64,000 nt of DNA from Edaphobacter aggregans DSM 19364 (GCF_000745965.1 NZ_JQKI01000012.1:62001-126000), one strand, 5' to 3'. Shown: positions 1-9,629, counted from the first letter of the stretch. Notes: generated by a model not told the origin, from the sequence alone. A program made the numbers and translations.

Positions 1-2007
1 GTACTCGCCAAAGTGGTAGTAAGTCTTCCCATGCCTCGCCAGGTTGCCCCACAGATACCCGCTCCACGGCTCGTTCACATCGGGAATGTTCTGCAGCAGC
101 GGATAACCCTCCGCAACTACGCCCTCGAAGTCATACGTCCTCTGCGACCCGCGATACGACTGCTGCCACGTCCTCTCCAGATAGTCCGTGCCAATCGCCG
201 CCGTCGACCACACATGCCCGTCGCCCGACACCTCGCCCGAGTCGTAAAAGTTATCCAGCACGCCAAACTTGAGCGCCAGCTTGTGCTCGTTCGGAGTAAT
301 CTCCTTGCCGTACATCGCCAGGCTCGCATCGCCATTGCCCACGCGCTTGCCGCCCTGCTCCAGATCGCCCAGCACCTGGTCGTAGGTCCGGTTCTCCTTG
401 ATGATGTAGATCACATGCTTGATCGGCCCACTCCAGTTCGAGTTGGCAGCGCTGGAATCTTTCCCAGTGTCATCCTGAGCGGAGCGCAGCGGAGTCGAAG
501 GATCTGCGCTTCTACCGCCTCCCTGCCCCGCCCTCCGCATTACCTCCGGAGCAAACTGAATCTTCTCCTCCGCCGCCTTCATGCGGTTCTGCTCCACCAC
601 CTCCGCCGTCCACCGCTTCAACTCCTTCTCCATCGCCGCCGCATCCAGCACCGCAACCGACCCGTAGAGCAACGTGCCGATGTACGTCGACTTCGACTTC
701 CCATACCGAGCCTGCGTCTCCGGAGTCACCCGCTGCGGCATATTGTTCGGCCCCGTGCCCTTACCCTTGCCCGTCGCGACGTACAACTTGCCGTTCACCA
801 TCGCCATCGCCGTCGGCAGCCACTCCGTCGGCAGAAACCCGATCGGCTCAACCATGCCCTTCGCCGCATGCGCCGCCGTCAACTTCGTTACATCCAGCAC
901 CGCCACCGCGTCCGAAGCCTGGTTCCCCACATACACCCTCTTGCTGTCCGCCGAGACCGCCAGCGCATCCGGCTCCGCGCCAAAGTAGCTCTGCCCCGGC
1001 AGCCTCGTGTCGAAGTACCCCTTCGCCGCAAACTGCCCCTTATCGATGTTCACCGCCACCACCGCATCGCGGTTCGCCAGCGCCACGTACATCGTCTTTC
1101 CATCCGGAGCGATCTCGAGCACGATCGGATGCGTCCCCGCAGCCGTCGGCGAGCTAGGCTTCAGCAGCGCAACCTTCCTCCCCACCGTGCCCGTCTTCAG
1201 ATCCAGCTCCACGACCTCGCTCGCGTTCCACAACGCCACAAACGCGCGCGACTCATCCTTCGTCACCGCCAGCCCCACCGGATACACCGAAGGCACCGCA
1301 TTCGACTCCGCCAGATCGAACCTCTTCTCGATCGCTCCCGTCCCCGCATCCATCAGCCAAACATCATCAGTCAGGTTCCCCGCGACCAGCAGCTTCTCCG
1401 CCCCACCCTTCCCAATCGTCGCAATCGCCGCAGGAAACGGAACCCCCAGGTCCCCCTCCACGCCGCCCACCAGCAGCGTCTTCCGCCCCGCAGCCAGCTG
1501 CTGCATCGGAATCTTCAACAGCTTTTCGCGCGTAATCTTCCCCGCGTCAAAGCTGTACACGATCACACCGCTGCCCACGTCCTTCGCGCCGCCATTCCCC
1601 TTCGGGTCCGTCTCCGATCCCAGGCTCGCGTAGATCCTCTTCCCGTCCCCGCTGAACGCCAGCCCCGAGTACAGCGTCTGCTTCGCCCCCACCAGCGTCC
1701 AGTCGTCCGGAAAATCCGCGACCTTGCCCGTCTGCGTATCCAGCACAGCCAGCGACTGCATGTACCTGGACTCGTACGTCCCGTACCCCGCATTCACCGT
1801 CACCACATAACGCCCATCCGGCGAAACCCCCATCGACATCGGCAGACTGTTCAGCCGCTCCGGCCCACCCGGAACCGGTCGCAAAAGCTTGCTCGTCGGC
1901 AGATCAATCCCCTGCCCGATCGCCTGTCCCGCTACCGTCTGGCCCGTGCCAGCAACCACCACCAAACCAACGATCGCCACCGCTCCCGCCAGACTCCGTA
2001 CGCCCAT
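1..2007 (-). CDS. Secreted beta-propeller/phosphoesterase fusion protein, 3' end outside the window
   Basis: The frame is open from an ATG at 2007 to the left edge (669 codons, no stop), so the C-terminus is missing. The N-terminus MGVRSLAGAVAIVGLVVVAG is a signal-peptide-like hydrophobic stretch ending near an Ala-Gly-Gln site, which suggests export. Residues about 35-470 carry YVTN/lactonase-type beta-propeller repeats (for example MGVSPDGRYVVTVNAG). From about residue 525 the motif HVIYIIKENRTYDQ opens a phosphoesterase (phospholipase C/alkaline phosphatase-like) domain, followed by DNFYDSGEVSGDGH and, at the edge, ARHGKTYYHFGEY. Between the two domains, residues about 501-513 are encoded by a short palindromic repeat. 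Substrate is unknown. The family call is well supported, the role is not. Confidence 0.85.
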   Translation of the reverse strand, partial: MGVRSLAGAVAIVGLVVVAGTGQTVAGQAIGQGIDLPTSKLLRPVPGGPERLNSLPMSMGVSPDGRYVVTVNAGYGTYESRYMQSLAVLDTQTGKVADFPDDWTLVGAKQTLYSGLAFSGDGKRIYASLGSETDPKGNGGAKDVGSGVIVYSFDAGKITREKLLKIPMQQLAAGRKTLLVGGVEGDLGVPFPAAIATIGKGGAEKLLVAGNLTDDVWLMDAGTGAIEKRFDLAESNAVPSVYPVGLAVTKDESRAFVALWNASEVVELDLKTGTVGRKVALLKPSSPTAAGTHPIVLEIAPDGKTMYVALANRDAVVAVNIDKGQFAAKGYFDTRLPGQSYFGAEPDALAVSADSKRVYVGNQASDAVAVLDVTKLTAAHAAKGMVEPIGFLPTEWLPTAMAMVNGKLYVATGKGKGTGPNNMPQRVTPETQARYGKSKSTYIGTLLYGSVAVLDAAAMEKELKRWTAEVVEQNRMKAAEEKIQFAPEVMRRAGQGGGRSADPSTPLRSAQDDTGKDSSAANSNWSGPIKHVIYIIKENRTYDQVLGDLEQGGKRVGNGDASLAMYGKEITPNEHKLALKFGVLDNFYDSGEVSGDGHVWSTAAIGTDYLERTWQQSYRGSQRTYDFEGVVAEGYPLLQNIPDVNEPWSGYLWGNLARHGKTYYHFGEY
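468..507 (-). repeat. REP-like palindromic repeat copy 1, inside the coding region
   Basis: On the minus strand it reads GATCCTTCGACTCCGCTGCG followed by CTCCGCTCAGGATGACA. It matches the intergenic copy at 27458-27503 almost base for base. Here it keeps the frame of the propeller/phosphoesterase gene and encodes DPSTPLRSAQDDT. Confidence 0.85.
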
Positions 2008-2104
2008 CACCACTCCCACTTGCCTTCTCGACCGATGCGACGGACGGCTTCATCGTCCGGCGCGCAGTGGAGATCCCTGTATTTCGTCCTGACCCTGTGA
2101 AGAA

Positions 2105-2391
2105 TTCCGGCCTAAACCTTGTCAAGCCCCCCAAATTCACAAGAGGCTATAAATCAATGAGATAGACCCCAACTAAAAGTGCCGATTAATTACCTTCCAT
2201 TCGCTATACTCGACATAGAAGGTTAAAGCAGGATGAGAATGCGCCGGGATGGCCGATTCTGATTCTAGCTATCTCTTTTATAATCAAGATTTTGACCTTT
2301 AACTCTTTTATTTCCAAGATCTTAGCTCGCACGTACCGGGCTAACTAATTTTAAATCAATATTTTGCCGCAAAACAGGGGGAGGGGGCCGC
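2105..2391 (-). repeat. Long interspersed element, copy A
   Basis: This is an AT-rich intergenic stretch in an otherwise GC-rich window. On the minus strand it begins with a C-rich run (CCCCCTCCCCCTGTTTT) directly after the galT stop. It continues through a variable AT-rich part and contains GGTAATTAATCGGCACTTTT, then TTGGGGTCTAT, and ends with GTGAATTTGGGGGGCTTGACA. The same blocks in the same order occur at 13376-13606 and 24774-24988 on the plus strand. No open frame of note runs through it. It fills the 385-bp gap between galT and the propeller gene. Confidence 0.75.
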
Positions 2392-2392
2392 C

Positions 2393-3427
2393 TCACCGAT
2401 TCGCGGCCTTCCGCAGGGTCTCCGCAGCCGACTCCGGCGTAATGTCCCGCTGCGGCGAACCCAGCAACTCAAACCCGACCATAAACTTCCGCACTGTCGC
2501 TGACCGTAGCAGCGGCGGATAGAAGTGCAGATGAAAGTGCCACTCCGGATGCTCCACTGAATCGTAAGGCTGCGGATGCAACCCCATCGAGTAAGGAAAC
2601 GGAGCGTCGAAGACCTTGTCATAAGTCGAAGTCAACGACTTCAGCATCACCGCCAGATCGTCCCGCTCTTGAGGCGTCATCGCCGCCAGATCAGCTACGT
2701 GACGAACCGGCAGGATCATCACCTCAAACGGCCACACAGCCCAGAAAGGAACCACCGCAACAAAGCTCGCATTCGCAGCCACAACCCGCTCGCCCAGCTT
2801 CACCTCAAGCTCGCGGTAAGCGCACAGCAGACACGTTCCATGCTCTGCCAGATAAGCCGCCTGAGCCGCCTGCTCCAGCACGGCCTCATTCGGCACCGAC
2901 CGGCTCGCCCAAATCTGCCCATGCGGATGCGGATTGCTCGCCCCCATCATCGCCCCGCGGTTCTCGAAGACCGCGACATAGCTGATGTCGGCGCGCCCGC
3001 CCAGCTCCTGCGTCTGCTCATCCCAAAGGTCCACGACCTTGCGGATGTCGGCAACCTCCATCTTCGCCAGCGTCAAATCGTGCCGCGGCGAAAAACAGAG
3101 CACGCGGCAGACTCCGCTCTCGCCCTCCGCGATCAGCAGGCCGCTCGCGCCCTCATCGTCGCGGAACCGCGGAACATCCGGCTTCAGCGCCGCATAGTCG
3201 TTCTCAAAGACATACGTGCTCGTGTACTTCTCCGTCCGAGCACCGCCCGCGCGCATGTTCCCCGGACACAGATAGCAATCCGGATCGTACTCAAGCGCCG
3301 CTGGCTGCACGACCTTCTCCACCTGTCCCTGCCAAGGCCTCTGCGTCCGGTGCGGCGAAACCAGAACCCACTCGCGCTTCAGCGGGTTGAACCGGCGATG
3401 AGGATTCTGCTGCAGTAAAGGATTCAA
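2393..3427 (-). CDS. galT: Galactose-1-phosphate uridylyltransferase
   Basis: GalT exchanges UMP between UDP-glucose and galactose 1-phosphate in the Leloir pathway (cytosol). The product is 344 aa, close to the usual 345-350. Visible motifs are HRRFNPLKREWVLVSPHR at the N-terminus, the metal-binding CYLCPGN, and the active-site NPHPHGQIW whose second His is the nucleophile that is uridylylated. The C-terminal half has HPEWHFHLHFYPP. The chosen start is the TTG at 3427, which overlaps the galK stop (cTTGA). An open frame continues upstream to 3580, but that would overlap galK by about 150 bp and has no GalT-like sequence. It is translationally coupled to galK. A long interspersed element begins directly after the stop. 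Confidence 0.93.
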   Translation of the reverse strand: MNPLLQQNPHRRFNPLKREWVLVSPHRTQRPWQGQVEKVVQPAALEYDPDCYLCPGNMRAGGARTEKYTSTYVFENDYAALKPDVPRFRDDEGASGLLIAEGESGVCRVLCFSPRHDLTLAKMEVADIRKVVDLWDEQTQELGGRADISYVAVFENRGAMMGASNPHPHGQIWASRSVPNEAVLEQAAQAAYLAEHGTCLLCAYRELEVKLGERVVAANASFVAVVPFWAVWPFEVMILPVRHVADLAAMTPQERDDLAVMLKSLTSTYDKVFDAPFPYSMGLHPQPYDSVEHPEWHFHLHFYPPLLRSATVRKFMVGFELLGSPQRDITPESAAETLRKAANR

Positions 3428-4593
3428 GCCGCACCGCCCTTCTTCGCCAGCGCCAGCGCGCCGTCCGAGGGCGCACAGATAAAGCAGTCCGCCTCGATCT
3501 TCATCTCCCGCGCATACTCGCGCCGAACCGCAGCCACAAAGCTCTCCGCCTGATCCGCAGCCACAACATTCACCGTGCAACCGCCAAAACCGCCACCCGT
3601 AATCCGCGCCCCAAGGCAGCCCGCCTGTCTCAGCGCAATCTCCACCAGTGCATCCACCTCCGGAGCGCTGGCCGCAAAGTCGTCGCGCATGCTCGCATGC
3701 GCCTCAACCATCAACTCGCCGAAGCGCTTCACATAACCATCCAGCAAAGCCGCGCGCGCCTCGACCACCCGAGCATTCTCGGTGATGATGTGCCGGCACC
3801 GCAGGAAGCTCGCCTCCGACATCCGATTTCGACAAGCCTCGAGATCCGCAACCGAAGCATCGCGCAGCAACTCAGTTCCACGCTCACGCCGCAAAACAGC
3901 CTGACCAGCCTCCACCTCATCGCGCCGGTCGCCGTATTCGCCCGTCGCGACTGCATGCTTCACCATCGAGTTCGCAATCACCACGCGAACCTCCTCCGGC
4001 AGCGGCAGCAGCTCAAACTCCAGCGCGCGCGTATCCAATAGCATCGCGCGATGTGCCACCGCTCCGGCAACCACAAACTGATCCATGATTCCGCTCTTCG
4101 CCCCGACGTACTCGTTCTCCGCCCTGCGGCAGAGCGTAGCAACAGTCTTCAATGGAAGCTCCGCGTCCGCAAGCGACAGCATCGCCATCGCGGCGGCCAC
4201 CTCAACCGAAGCCGACGAACTCAATCCAGCCCCAAGCGGAACATCGCCCGCAAGGCTCATGCTGAACCCGGCAACCGCAATTCCCTCCTGCCGAAGGCTC
4301 CAAAGAACACCAGCAGCGTAGTCGCTCCAGTGGCCGCGAGGGCTCCGCTCGAGAGCCGTAGTCTCGAAGCAGACCTCCTCGCCATAGTTGTCGGAATAAA
4401 ACACCGCGCGCCCGTCGCTGCGCGGGCTGATCGCAGCAACCGTACGAAAGCCGATCGCCATCGGCATCACTAGCCCACCGGTGTAATCGGTGTGCTCGCC
4501 GATCAGATTCACTCGTGCAGGCGCGGAAAAGATGCGCCCAGCCCCTCCAAACCGCTCGTGGTGCGAACGACGCACCCTCTCTTCTAATGTCAT
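3424..4593 (-). CDS. galK: Galactokinase
   Basis: It phosphorylates galactose with ATP to galactose 1-phosphate, feeding GalT. The GHMP-kinase signatures are clear: the galactokinase motif RVNLIGEHTDYTGGLVMPMA, the nucleotide loop PLGAGLSSSASVEVA, and the C-terminal GARITGGGFGGCTVNVV. From the ATG at 4593 (MTLEERVRRSHHERF) the product is 389 aa, matching the family (E. coli 382). A further ATG at 4632 adds 13 residues and is less family-like. It follows the ABC permease gene by about 50 bp and overlaps galT, so permease, galK and galT may share a transcript. No galE or galM lies nearby. Confidence 0.94.
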   Translation of the reverse strand: MTLEERVRRSHHERFGGAGRIFSAPARVNLIGEHTDYTGGLVMPMAIGFRTVAAISPRSDGRAVFYSDNYGEEVCFETTALERSPRGHWSDYAAGVLWSLRQEGIAVAGFSMSLAGDVPLGAGLSSSASVEVAAAMAMLSLADAELPLKTVATLCRRAENEYVGAKSGIMDQFVVAGAVAHRAMLLDTRALEFELLPLPEEVRVVIANSMVKHAVATGEYGDRRDEVEAGQAVLRRERGTELLRDASVADLEACRNRMSEASFLRCRHIITENARVVEARAALLDGYVKRFGELMVEAHASMRDDFAASAPEVDALVEIALRQAGCLGARITGGGFGGCTVNVVAADQAESFVAAVRREYAREMKIEADCFICAPSDGALALAKKGGAA

Positions 4594-4643
4594 TGACTCA
4601 ACCAGATCAAAGGAATAGCAAGCTCTCCTCATCCTACAGCCTG

Positions 4644-7226
4644 CTACTCCTCACGCAGCACCTCAAGCGGCTTCTGGCCGAGCACACGGAAGCTCGCCGC
4701 CCATCCTGTCGCAACGGTCACCGCGGCCGTAGCCAGCAGCGCCACCGCAGTCCAGCTCCAGTGAAAGTGATAAGGCACCGTCATCCGGCCAAGCAGCGTA
4801 CGAGCAATCAGATTGGCAAAACCGATCCCCACCACGCCAGCCACCAGCCCCAGAACCGCGAACTCGATCGAGAAGACCGAAGCGATCCTCGCCCGCGTCG
4901 CGCCCAGCGTCTTCAAAACCACCACCTCGCGCACCCTGCGATAACGCGTCCCTGCAATCGCGCTGGCCAGAATGACAATGCCTGCAAAGACGCTGAACGC
5001 AGCCAGAAACTGGATCACGTAGGTGATCTGAATCACCACCGAGCGCACCGTCTCGAGCGCCTGCGCCACATTGATCACCGTCACCGTCGGATAGTCCTTG
5101 TAGAGCGCTCGCTGCACCTCGCCCACGCGGTCTGGGTCCGAGTGAACGCCCCCGTACCAGACAACCGGAAGCCCTTTGAGCACCGCCGGTGGAAGGAAAA
5201 ACTCAGCACGCGAGTACGTGTGTTGACCATCTGCCTTCGTAAGCGCTACGACGGCAGCGACGACCTGCGAATCCTGCGCCGCAAACGTGACCTTCGACCC
5301 AATCTTGACACCCAGCCGCTCAGCAGCCCTGCGGCTAATGGCAACGACCGGACGCGACTCTCCCGCGCTCCACCACTTCCCGTCCGTCACCATCGTTCCC
5401 GCAGGCGGCGCCGTAAACGACGTCACCGAGATCGTCTGCAGCATTCGGCGCGGAAAGTTTTTGAGCTTCGCCTGGTTCGCTGGAACTCCATCGATCGCGA
5501 TGATCCGCGACGAGACGACCGGCAGAAGTTCAGGATCCGCCGTCACAGCAGGCTGCGCCTTGAGCAGCCGCCGAACGCCCTCGACCTCGGCGCTCGTAAT
5601 GTCGATCAGAAAGACGTTCGGCAGGTTCGGCGCGCTTGACAGATGAAGTTCCGAGACAACTGCCTGCTGGACCAGATAGACCGACATAATTTGCATCACG
5701 CCCATGCCAACGGCGGCCAGCAGCGCAGCCGAAGGATTTCCCGGACGATAGAGGTTCGCCAGTCCGTGCCGGACCGCCGACGGCAGCCGCAACCGCGTCC
5801 GGCCGAGAAACCAGCGCAACCCTGCGAGCAGAGCCGCGCACGCCCCCAGCAGAACCGCGAGCACTGCCACAAGGCCGAGCGAAAAGACCTTGCCCACAGT
5901 GGCAGAATCGGACAGCGTCGTCGCGATCACTGCCAGGCCGCCAAGGATCAGCGCCACGGCAACGATCTGAGAAAAGTTCTTCGTGATCTTACGGAACAAC
6001 GCGCTCACGAACGGATCGTTCGAGTCCTCCACCGCGCGCCGGAAGATCAAGACCGGCCTTACGGCGCGGATGTCGAGAAGCGGCGGCAGGGTGAACAGCA
6101 GCGTTGTAAGGACGCCGGCGCCGAGGCCGGTAAGAACCGTGCGCATCTGAATATGCACCGCAGTCGGTACGTTGAGCAGTCTGCCCAGCAGGTAAGGAAA
6201 CGCCAGCTGCACCGCTGCCCCGAAGGCGACCCCGAGAATGCCGCCCAGCAGCCCGAGCAGCAGCGTCTGGATCAGGTAAATCCGTATGATCTCGCCCGAG
6301 TTGGCTCCGAGCGACTTCATGATCGCGATTGTGTCGAGCCTTTGTTCGAGATGCGCGCGCATCGCCATCGCGACACCAACTGCTCCGAGCACCAGAGCAA
6401 CAAGACTCATCAACGACAGGAGACTCGTCGCACGATCCAGCCCCTGAGTCAGCGCCGGATTCGTCTCGCGATAGTCGATCACCTGCGCCTCTGGAAGCAG
6501 CTTTTCCAGCCGCGTCTTCAGGTCAGCGACTGCCGACTCGGAGATCGGTGCGCCGTTGGCCGGCTTCGGAACCTTGTACAGATAACGCTGCCCCGCGTGG
6601 CTGCCCGGTGCCAGCAGCCCGCTTGCGTCCAGGCCATCGCGCGAGATGAGGACACGCGGCCCCGCGGCGAAGTTCCCCGAGAGGCGATCCGGCTCGTTCA
6701 CCACGACAGACGCGATGCGGAAGATTCGATTGCCGATCTTCAATGAGTCGCCTACATTCAAGCGGAGCCTGACCAGAAGATCATCTGCAACGACAACGGC
6801 GTCGCTGGTTAACACATCCTTCAACCTGCTAGCCGGCTGAAGCTCCACATCGCCGTAAAAGGGATAGCGCGCCGGGTCGACGGCCTTCAACGAAACAAGC
6901 AATGGATCGAGCGTCTTCGCGGAGCTTGCCATTGAGAGCAGCTCTGTCACAGGAGTTATCTGGATCGACTCGGCCTCAATCGCCGCAAGCCCCTTCTGCT
7001 CCTCCGGCGTGGGCTGTTGAAACATGCGAGCCGAGAGATCTGCAGCCATGATGGAACGCGCGCGATCGAGCAGCGCACTCCGGAACGACGACGAAAATCC
7101 ACGGACTCCCGTCAGCGCCGCAACGCCAATCGCAACCGATAGCACGACGAAGAAGAAACGGCCGCGCGACGAGCCGATCTCTCGTACGGCGATCTTCATC
7201 GCGGAGCGATAAGTGAGCGAGGCCAT
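4644..7226 (-). CDS. FtsX/MacB-type ABC transporter permease (YbbP-like)
   Basis: An 860-aa inner-membrane permease with the YbbP layout: an N-terminal helix (residues about 21-40), a large periplasmic MacB-type domain, three FtsX helices around residues 270-390, a second hydrophobic set around 415-490, another periplasmic domain, and a final FtsX block (about 730-845, including VLKTLGATRARIASVFSIEF). The upstream ATPase gene ends two bases before the ATG, so the two form one exporter. YbbAP-type systems belong to the lipoprotein/lipid-export branch of ABC proteins; the substrate here is unknown. The pair sits divergent from a TesA-like gene as ybbAP does in E. coli. Confidence 0.9.
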   Translation of the reverse strand: MASLTYRSAMKIAVREIGSSRGRFFFVVLSVAIGVAALTGVRGFSSSFRSALLDRARSIMAADLSARMFQQPTPEEQKGLAAIEAESIQITPVTELLSMASSAKTLDPLLVSLKAVDPARYPFYGDVELQPASRLKDVLTSDAVVVADDLLVRLRLNVGDSLKIGNRIFRIASVVVNEPDRLSGNFAAGPRVLISRDGLDASGLLAPGSHAGQRYLYKVPKPANGAPISESAVADLKTRLEKLLPEAQVIDYRETNPALTQGLDRATSLLSLMSLVALVLGAVGVAMAMRAHLEQRLDTIAIMKSLGANSGEIIRIYLIQTLLLGLLGGILGVAFGAAVQLAFPYLLGRLLNVPTAVHIQMRTVLTGLGAGVLTTLLFTLPPLLDIRAVRPVLIFRRAVEDSNDPFVSALFRKITKNFSQIVAVALILGGLAVIATTLSDSATVGKVFSLGLVAVLAVLLGACAALLAGLRWFLGRTRLRLPSAVRHGLANLYRPGNPSAALLAAVGMGVMQIMSVYLVQQAVVSELHLSSAPNLPNVFLIDITSAEVEGVRRLLKAQPAVTADPELLPVVSSRIIAIDGVPANQAKLKNFPRRMLQTISVTSFTAPPAGTMVTDGKWWSAGESRPVVAISRRAAERLGVKIGSKVTFAAQDSQVVAAVVALTKADGQHTYSRAEFFLPPAVLKGLPVVWYGGVHSDPDRVGEVQRALYKDYPTVTVINVAQALETVRSVVIQITYVIQFLAAFSVFAGIVILASAIAGTRYRRVREVVVLKTLGATRARIASVFSIEFAVLGLVAGVVGIGFANLIARTLLGRMTVPYHFHWSWTAVALLATAAVTVATGWAASFRVLGQKPLEVLREE

Positions 7227-7228
7227 GA

Positions 7229-7957
7229 TTAGCGAGCCATCGCGGGGTGAACCGCTTGTTGGTGTTCGTCGGAGATGACGAGCCCATCACGCAGCACGAT
7301 GCAGCGGTCGGCGTAGCTCGCCAGAGCAGGATCATGCGTCACCAGTACCAGCGTCGTTCCCTCCACTCGATTCAGGTTAAGCAGCAATTCGAGTACATGC
7401 GCTCCGTTCGTCGTGTCGAGATTTCCCGTCGGCTCATCGGCCATCACGATCGGCGGACGCAGGATGAAGGCGCGCGCCAGCGCCACACGCTGCTGTTCGC
7501 CACCAGATAGCTGAACTGGATAGTGATCGAGCCGGTCGCTGAGTCCCACGTTGGTCAGCAGGGCGCGCGCACGCTCCATCCCGGCCTTGCCATCCGATCC
7601 GTTTGCGTTCAACTCGTACGGAAGAAGCACATTCTCAAGCGCAGTCAGTGTAGGAACAAGCTGATACGACTGGAAGACGAAGCCGACGGTCCTGCCGCGC
7701 ACCTTCGCCAGTTGGTCTTCGGGCAGATAAGAGATCGCAGTTCCGTTGAGGCGAACATCGCCCGCGCTCGGTGTGTCGAGCCCAGCCAGAAGCCCCAGCA
7801 ACGTCGACTTGCCGCTTCCCGAGGAACCCATCACGGCAACGAACTGCCCGCGCGGCACCGTAAAGCTGATCCCCTTGAGGATATCCACCGTGCGCGTCCC
7901 GTTGCGGATCGATTTGTGCAGATTCTCCACGGCAATCATCGTTGCTGCTTCCGTCAC
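7229..7957 (-). CDS. ABC transporter ATP-binding protein (YbbA/LolD family)
   Basis: The 242-aa ATPase subunit powers the adjacent FtsX-type permease at the inner membrane. Walker A is [12 protein letters not shown], the Q-loop is in [18 protein letters not shown], the signature is [15 protein letters not shown], Walker B is [13 protein letters not shown] and the switch His is in LVLVTHD. The long form uses a GTG at 7957 preceded by GGGGAGTGCGAAG, a good ribosome binding site; an internal ATG at 7939 is possible. The gap to the divergent lipase gene is 52 bp, so both promoters must be packed there. Confidence 0.93.
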   Translation of the reverse strand: MTEAATMIAVENLHKSIRNGTRTVDILKGISFTVPRGQFVAVMGSSGSGKSTLLGLLAGLDTPSAGDVRLNGTAISYLPEDQLAKVRGRTVGFVFQSYQLVPTLTALENVLLPYELNANGSDGKAGMERARALLTNVGLSDRLDHYPVQLSGGEQQRVALARAFILRPPIVMADEPTGNLDTTNGAHVLELLLNLNRVEGTTLVLVTHDPALASYADRCIVLRDGLVISDEHQQAVHPAMAR

Positions 7958-8009
7958 CTTCGCACTCCCCTTCGGCCGTCTTCCAGCGTGTTTGATAGAT
8001 TCTTAGCAG

Positions 8010-8756
8010 ATGCGGCGAGTCGCAATTGCTCCTATAGTAGCGGTTCTTCTGATGCTGTCGGCCGGCTGCCGATCGAAGGAATCACCTCCGCCTCAGCCGG
8101 AAGCGGCTTCCAGTGCCGTGCCCGACTCCATTCCTCCCGCTCAACCAGACGTTCCGACTCCGAGTTTAGTGGAGCAGGACTCTCGTCCACTGATTGTCTG
8201 CTTCGGTGACAGCCTCACCGCCGGCTACGGAACCGAGGCCGGACAGGCTTACCCGGACTATCTCCAGGCCGAGCTTGACCACCGACGCTACTCGTATCGC
8301 GTCGTCAATGCGGGCATCAGCGGCAACACAACCAAGGACGGCGTGGCACGTGTCGCCTCCATCGTCGCCATGAAGCCCGCAATCGTCGTGGTCGAGTTCG
8401 GCGGCAACGACGGCCTCCGCGGCCTGCGCATCGCCGACACCCGCGCCAACCTCGATCAGATCCTATCGACGCTTACCGCGAGCGGGACAAAGGTCGTTCT
8501 CGCAGGCATCACACTCCCTCCGGACTACGGCGCGGACTACATCCGGCAGTTCAATGAGACCTACGTTCTGCTGGCGAAAAAGTTCAACGTTCCCATGCTC
8601 CCCTTCTTGCTCAAGGGAGTCTTCGGCGTCGACGGAATGATGCAACCAGACCGCACCCATGCTACTGCTGCGGGAAACAAGGTCGTCGCAGAGAACGTCT
8701 TCTCGCTGATCCAACCCCTGCTGAACAAGGAAGCTTCTACCCCATCACGACGATAG
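8010..8756 (+). CDS. SGNH/GDSL-type arylesterase or lysophospholipase lipoprotein (TesA-like)
   Basis: The 248-aa protein starts MRRVAIAPIVAVLLMLSAGC, a lipoprotein signal peptide with lipobox LSAGC, so it is probably lipid-anchored in the envelope. The SGNH blocks are all present: FGDSLTAGYG (block I, nucleophile Ser), GISGNTTKDG (block II Gly), EFGGNDGLRG (block III Asn) and DRTHATAAG (block V Asp and His). Such enzymes cleave short-chain esters, thioesters or lysophospholipids. A Pro-rich linker (residues about 25-55) separates the anchor from the domain. It is divergent from the YbbA/YbbP-type pair. Its 3' end overlaps the convergent truB by 20 bp. Confidence 0.92.
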   Translation: MRRVAIAPIVAVLLMLSAGCRSKESPPPQPEAASSAVPDSIPPAQPDVPTPSLVEQDSRPLIVCFGDSLTAGYGTEAGQAYPDYLQAELDHRRYSYRVVNAGISGNTTKDGVARVASIVAMKPAIVVVEFGGNDGLRGLRIADTRANLDQILSTLTASGTKVVLAGITLPPDYGADYIRQFNETYVLLAKKFNVPMLPFLLKGVFGVDGMMQPDRTHATAAGNKVVAENVFSLIQPLLNKEASTPSRR

Positions 8757-9609
8757 GCTGCATCAGCGTGCCTGCAATCCGCCGCCCGATGGCCAGCAGG
8801 TCGACCGGCGTCGTGAAGATCTTCACCAGCGAGGCAGTCGAGAAGTCGGGCAGATTGACCTGCATGCCGTTGCGAATCCTACCTGCCGTCTGGTCATCGA
8901 CGGTGATGCTCGGCATCTCGGGCAGCAGCGTACGCGGATGAGGAAGGCGAGCCTCGATCTCCGCCGTCGTGAGTGTTTTGAGTTCATCAACGCTGATCGC
9001 CTGATCCAGCGTGAAGGCTCCCGCACGCGTGCGCCGAAGTGCTGAAAGATGAGCTCCGCACCGCGCAAGCTGGCCAATCTCTTGCGCGACGGAGCGGACG
9101 TAGCCACCAGCAGAGACGTGCATGGTGAAGGCCGCCTCGTCGCCTTGGAGCGACAGCAGGCTGAAGTCGTGAATGGTGATGCGCGCGGGCTTGACCGGAA
9201 CCTCAGCGCCGGCACGCGCCAGCTTGTGGGCAGGAACTCCCTGAATCTTCTTCGCCGAGAATACCGGCGGAACCTGGTCTATCGTTCCGCGAAACCGCGA
9301 GGCTAGATGCTGGAGTTCAGCAAGCGAACTGGTCAGCGGCCGGGTCTCGGATGTCGCGACGCCGTCTGCATCGAAGCTGTCCGTTGCGAATCCGAAACGA
9401 ATCCTGCCTTCGTACCACTTCTCTGACTCGCCGAAGAACTGGGCGAGCCGCGTGTATTTGCCGATGAGCAGGGGCAGAACGCCGGTTGCCATCGGATCCA
9501 GCGTGCCCAGGTGACCGATTGATCGCTCACCGGTCGCGCGCCGTACGATTGAAACTACGTCGTGCGAGGTCACGCCGCCGGGCTTGTCTACTACCAGAAG
9601 TCCATTCAT
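8737..9609 (-). CDS. truB: tRNA pseudouridine(55) synthase
   Basis: TruB isomerises U55 in the T-loop of tRNAs. The 290-aa protein opens with MNGLLVVDKPGGVTSHDVV, followed by the catalytic motif IGHLGTLDPMATGVLPLLIG, whose Asp is the nucleophile. KWYEGRIRFGFATDSFDADG and PPVFSAKKIQGVPAHKLAR are also TruB blocks. A C-terminal PUA-like segment follows (about 235-285). Length fits the family. The last 20 bp overlap the convergent lipase gene. Confidence 0.95.
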   Translation of the reverse strand: MNGLLVVDKPGGVTSHDVVSIVRRATGERSIGHLGTLDPMATGVLPLLIGKYTRLAQFFGESEKWYEGRIRFGFATDSFDADGVATSETRPLTSSLAELQHLASRFRGTIDQVPPVFSAKKIQGVPAHKLARAGAEVPVKPARITIHDFSLLSLQGDEAAFTMHVSAGGYVRSVAQEIGQLARCGAHLSALRRTRAGAFTLDQAISVDELKTLTTAEIEARLPHPRTLLPEMPSITVDDQTAGRIRNGMQVNLPDFSTASLVKIFTTPVDLLAIGRRIAGTLMQPIVVMG

Positions 9610-9629
9610 TCCAACGTCTAGTTTAGACG

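Noticed and set aside
13-2100. A 695-codon plus-strand open frame
   Set aside because: It is Arg/His/Pro-rich and antisense to the propeller/phosphoesterase gene, whose domains are clear. High GC content keeps antisense frames open.
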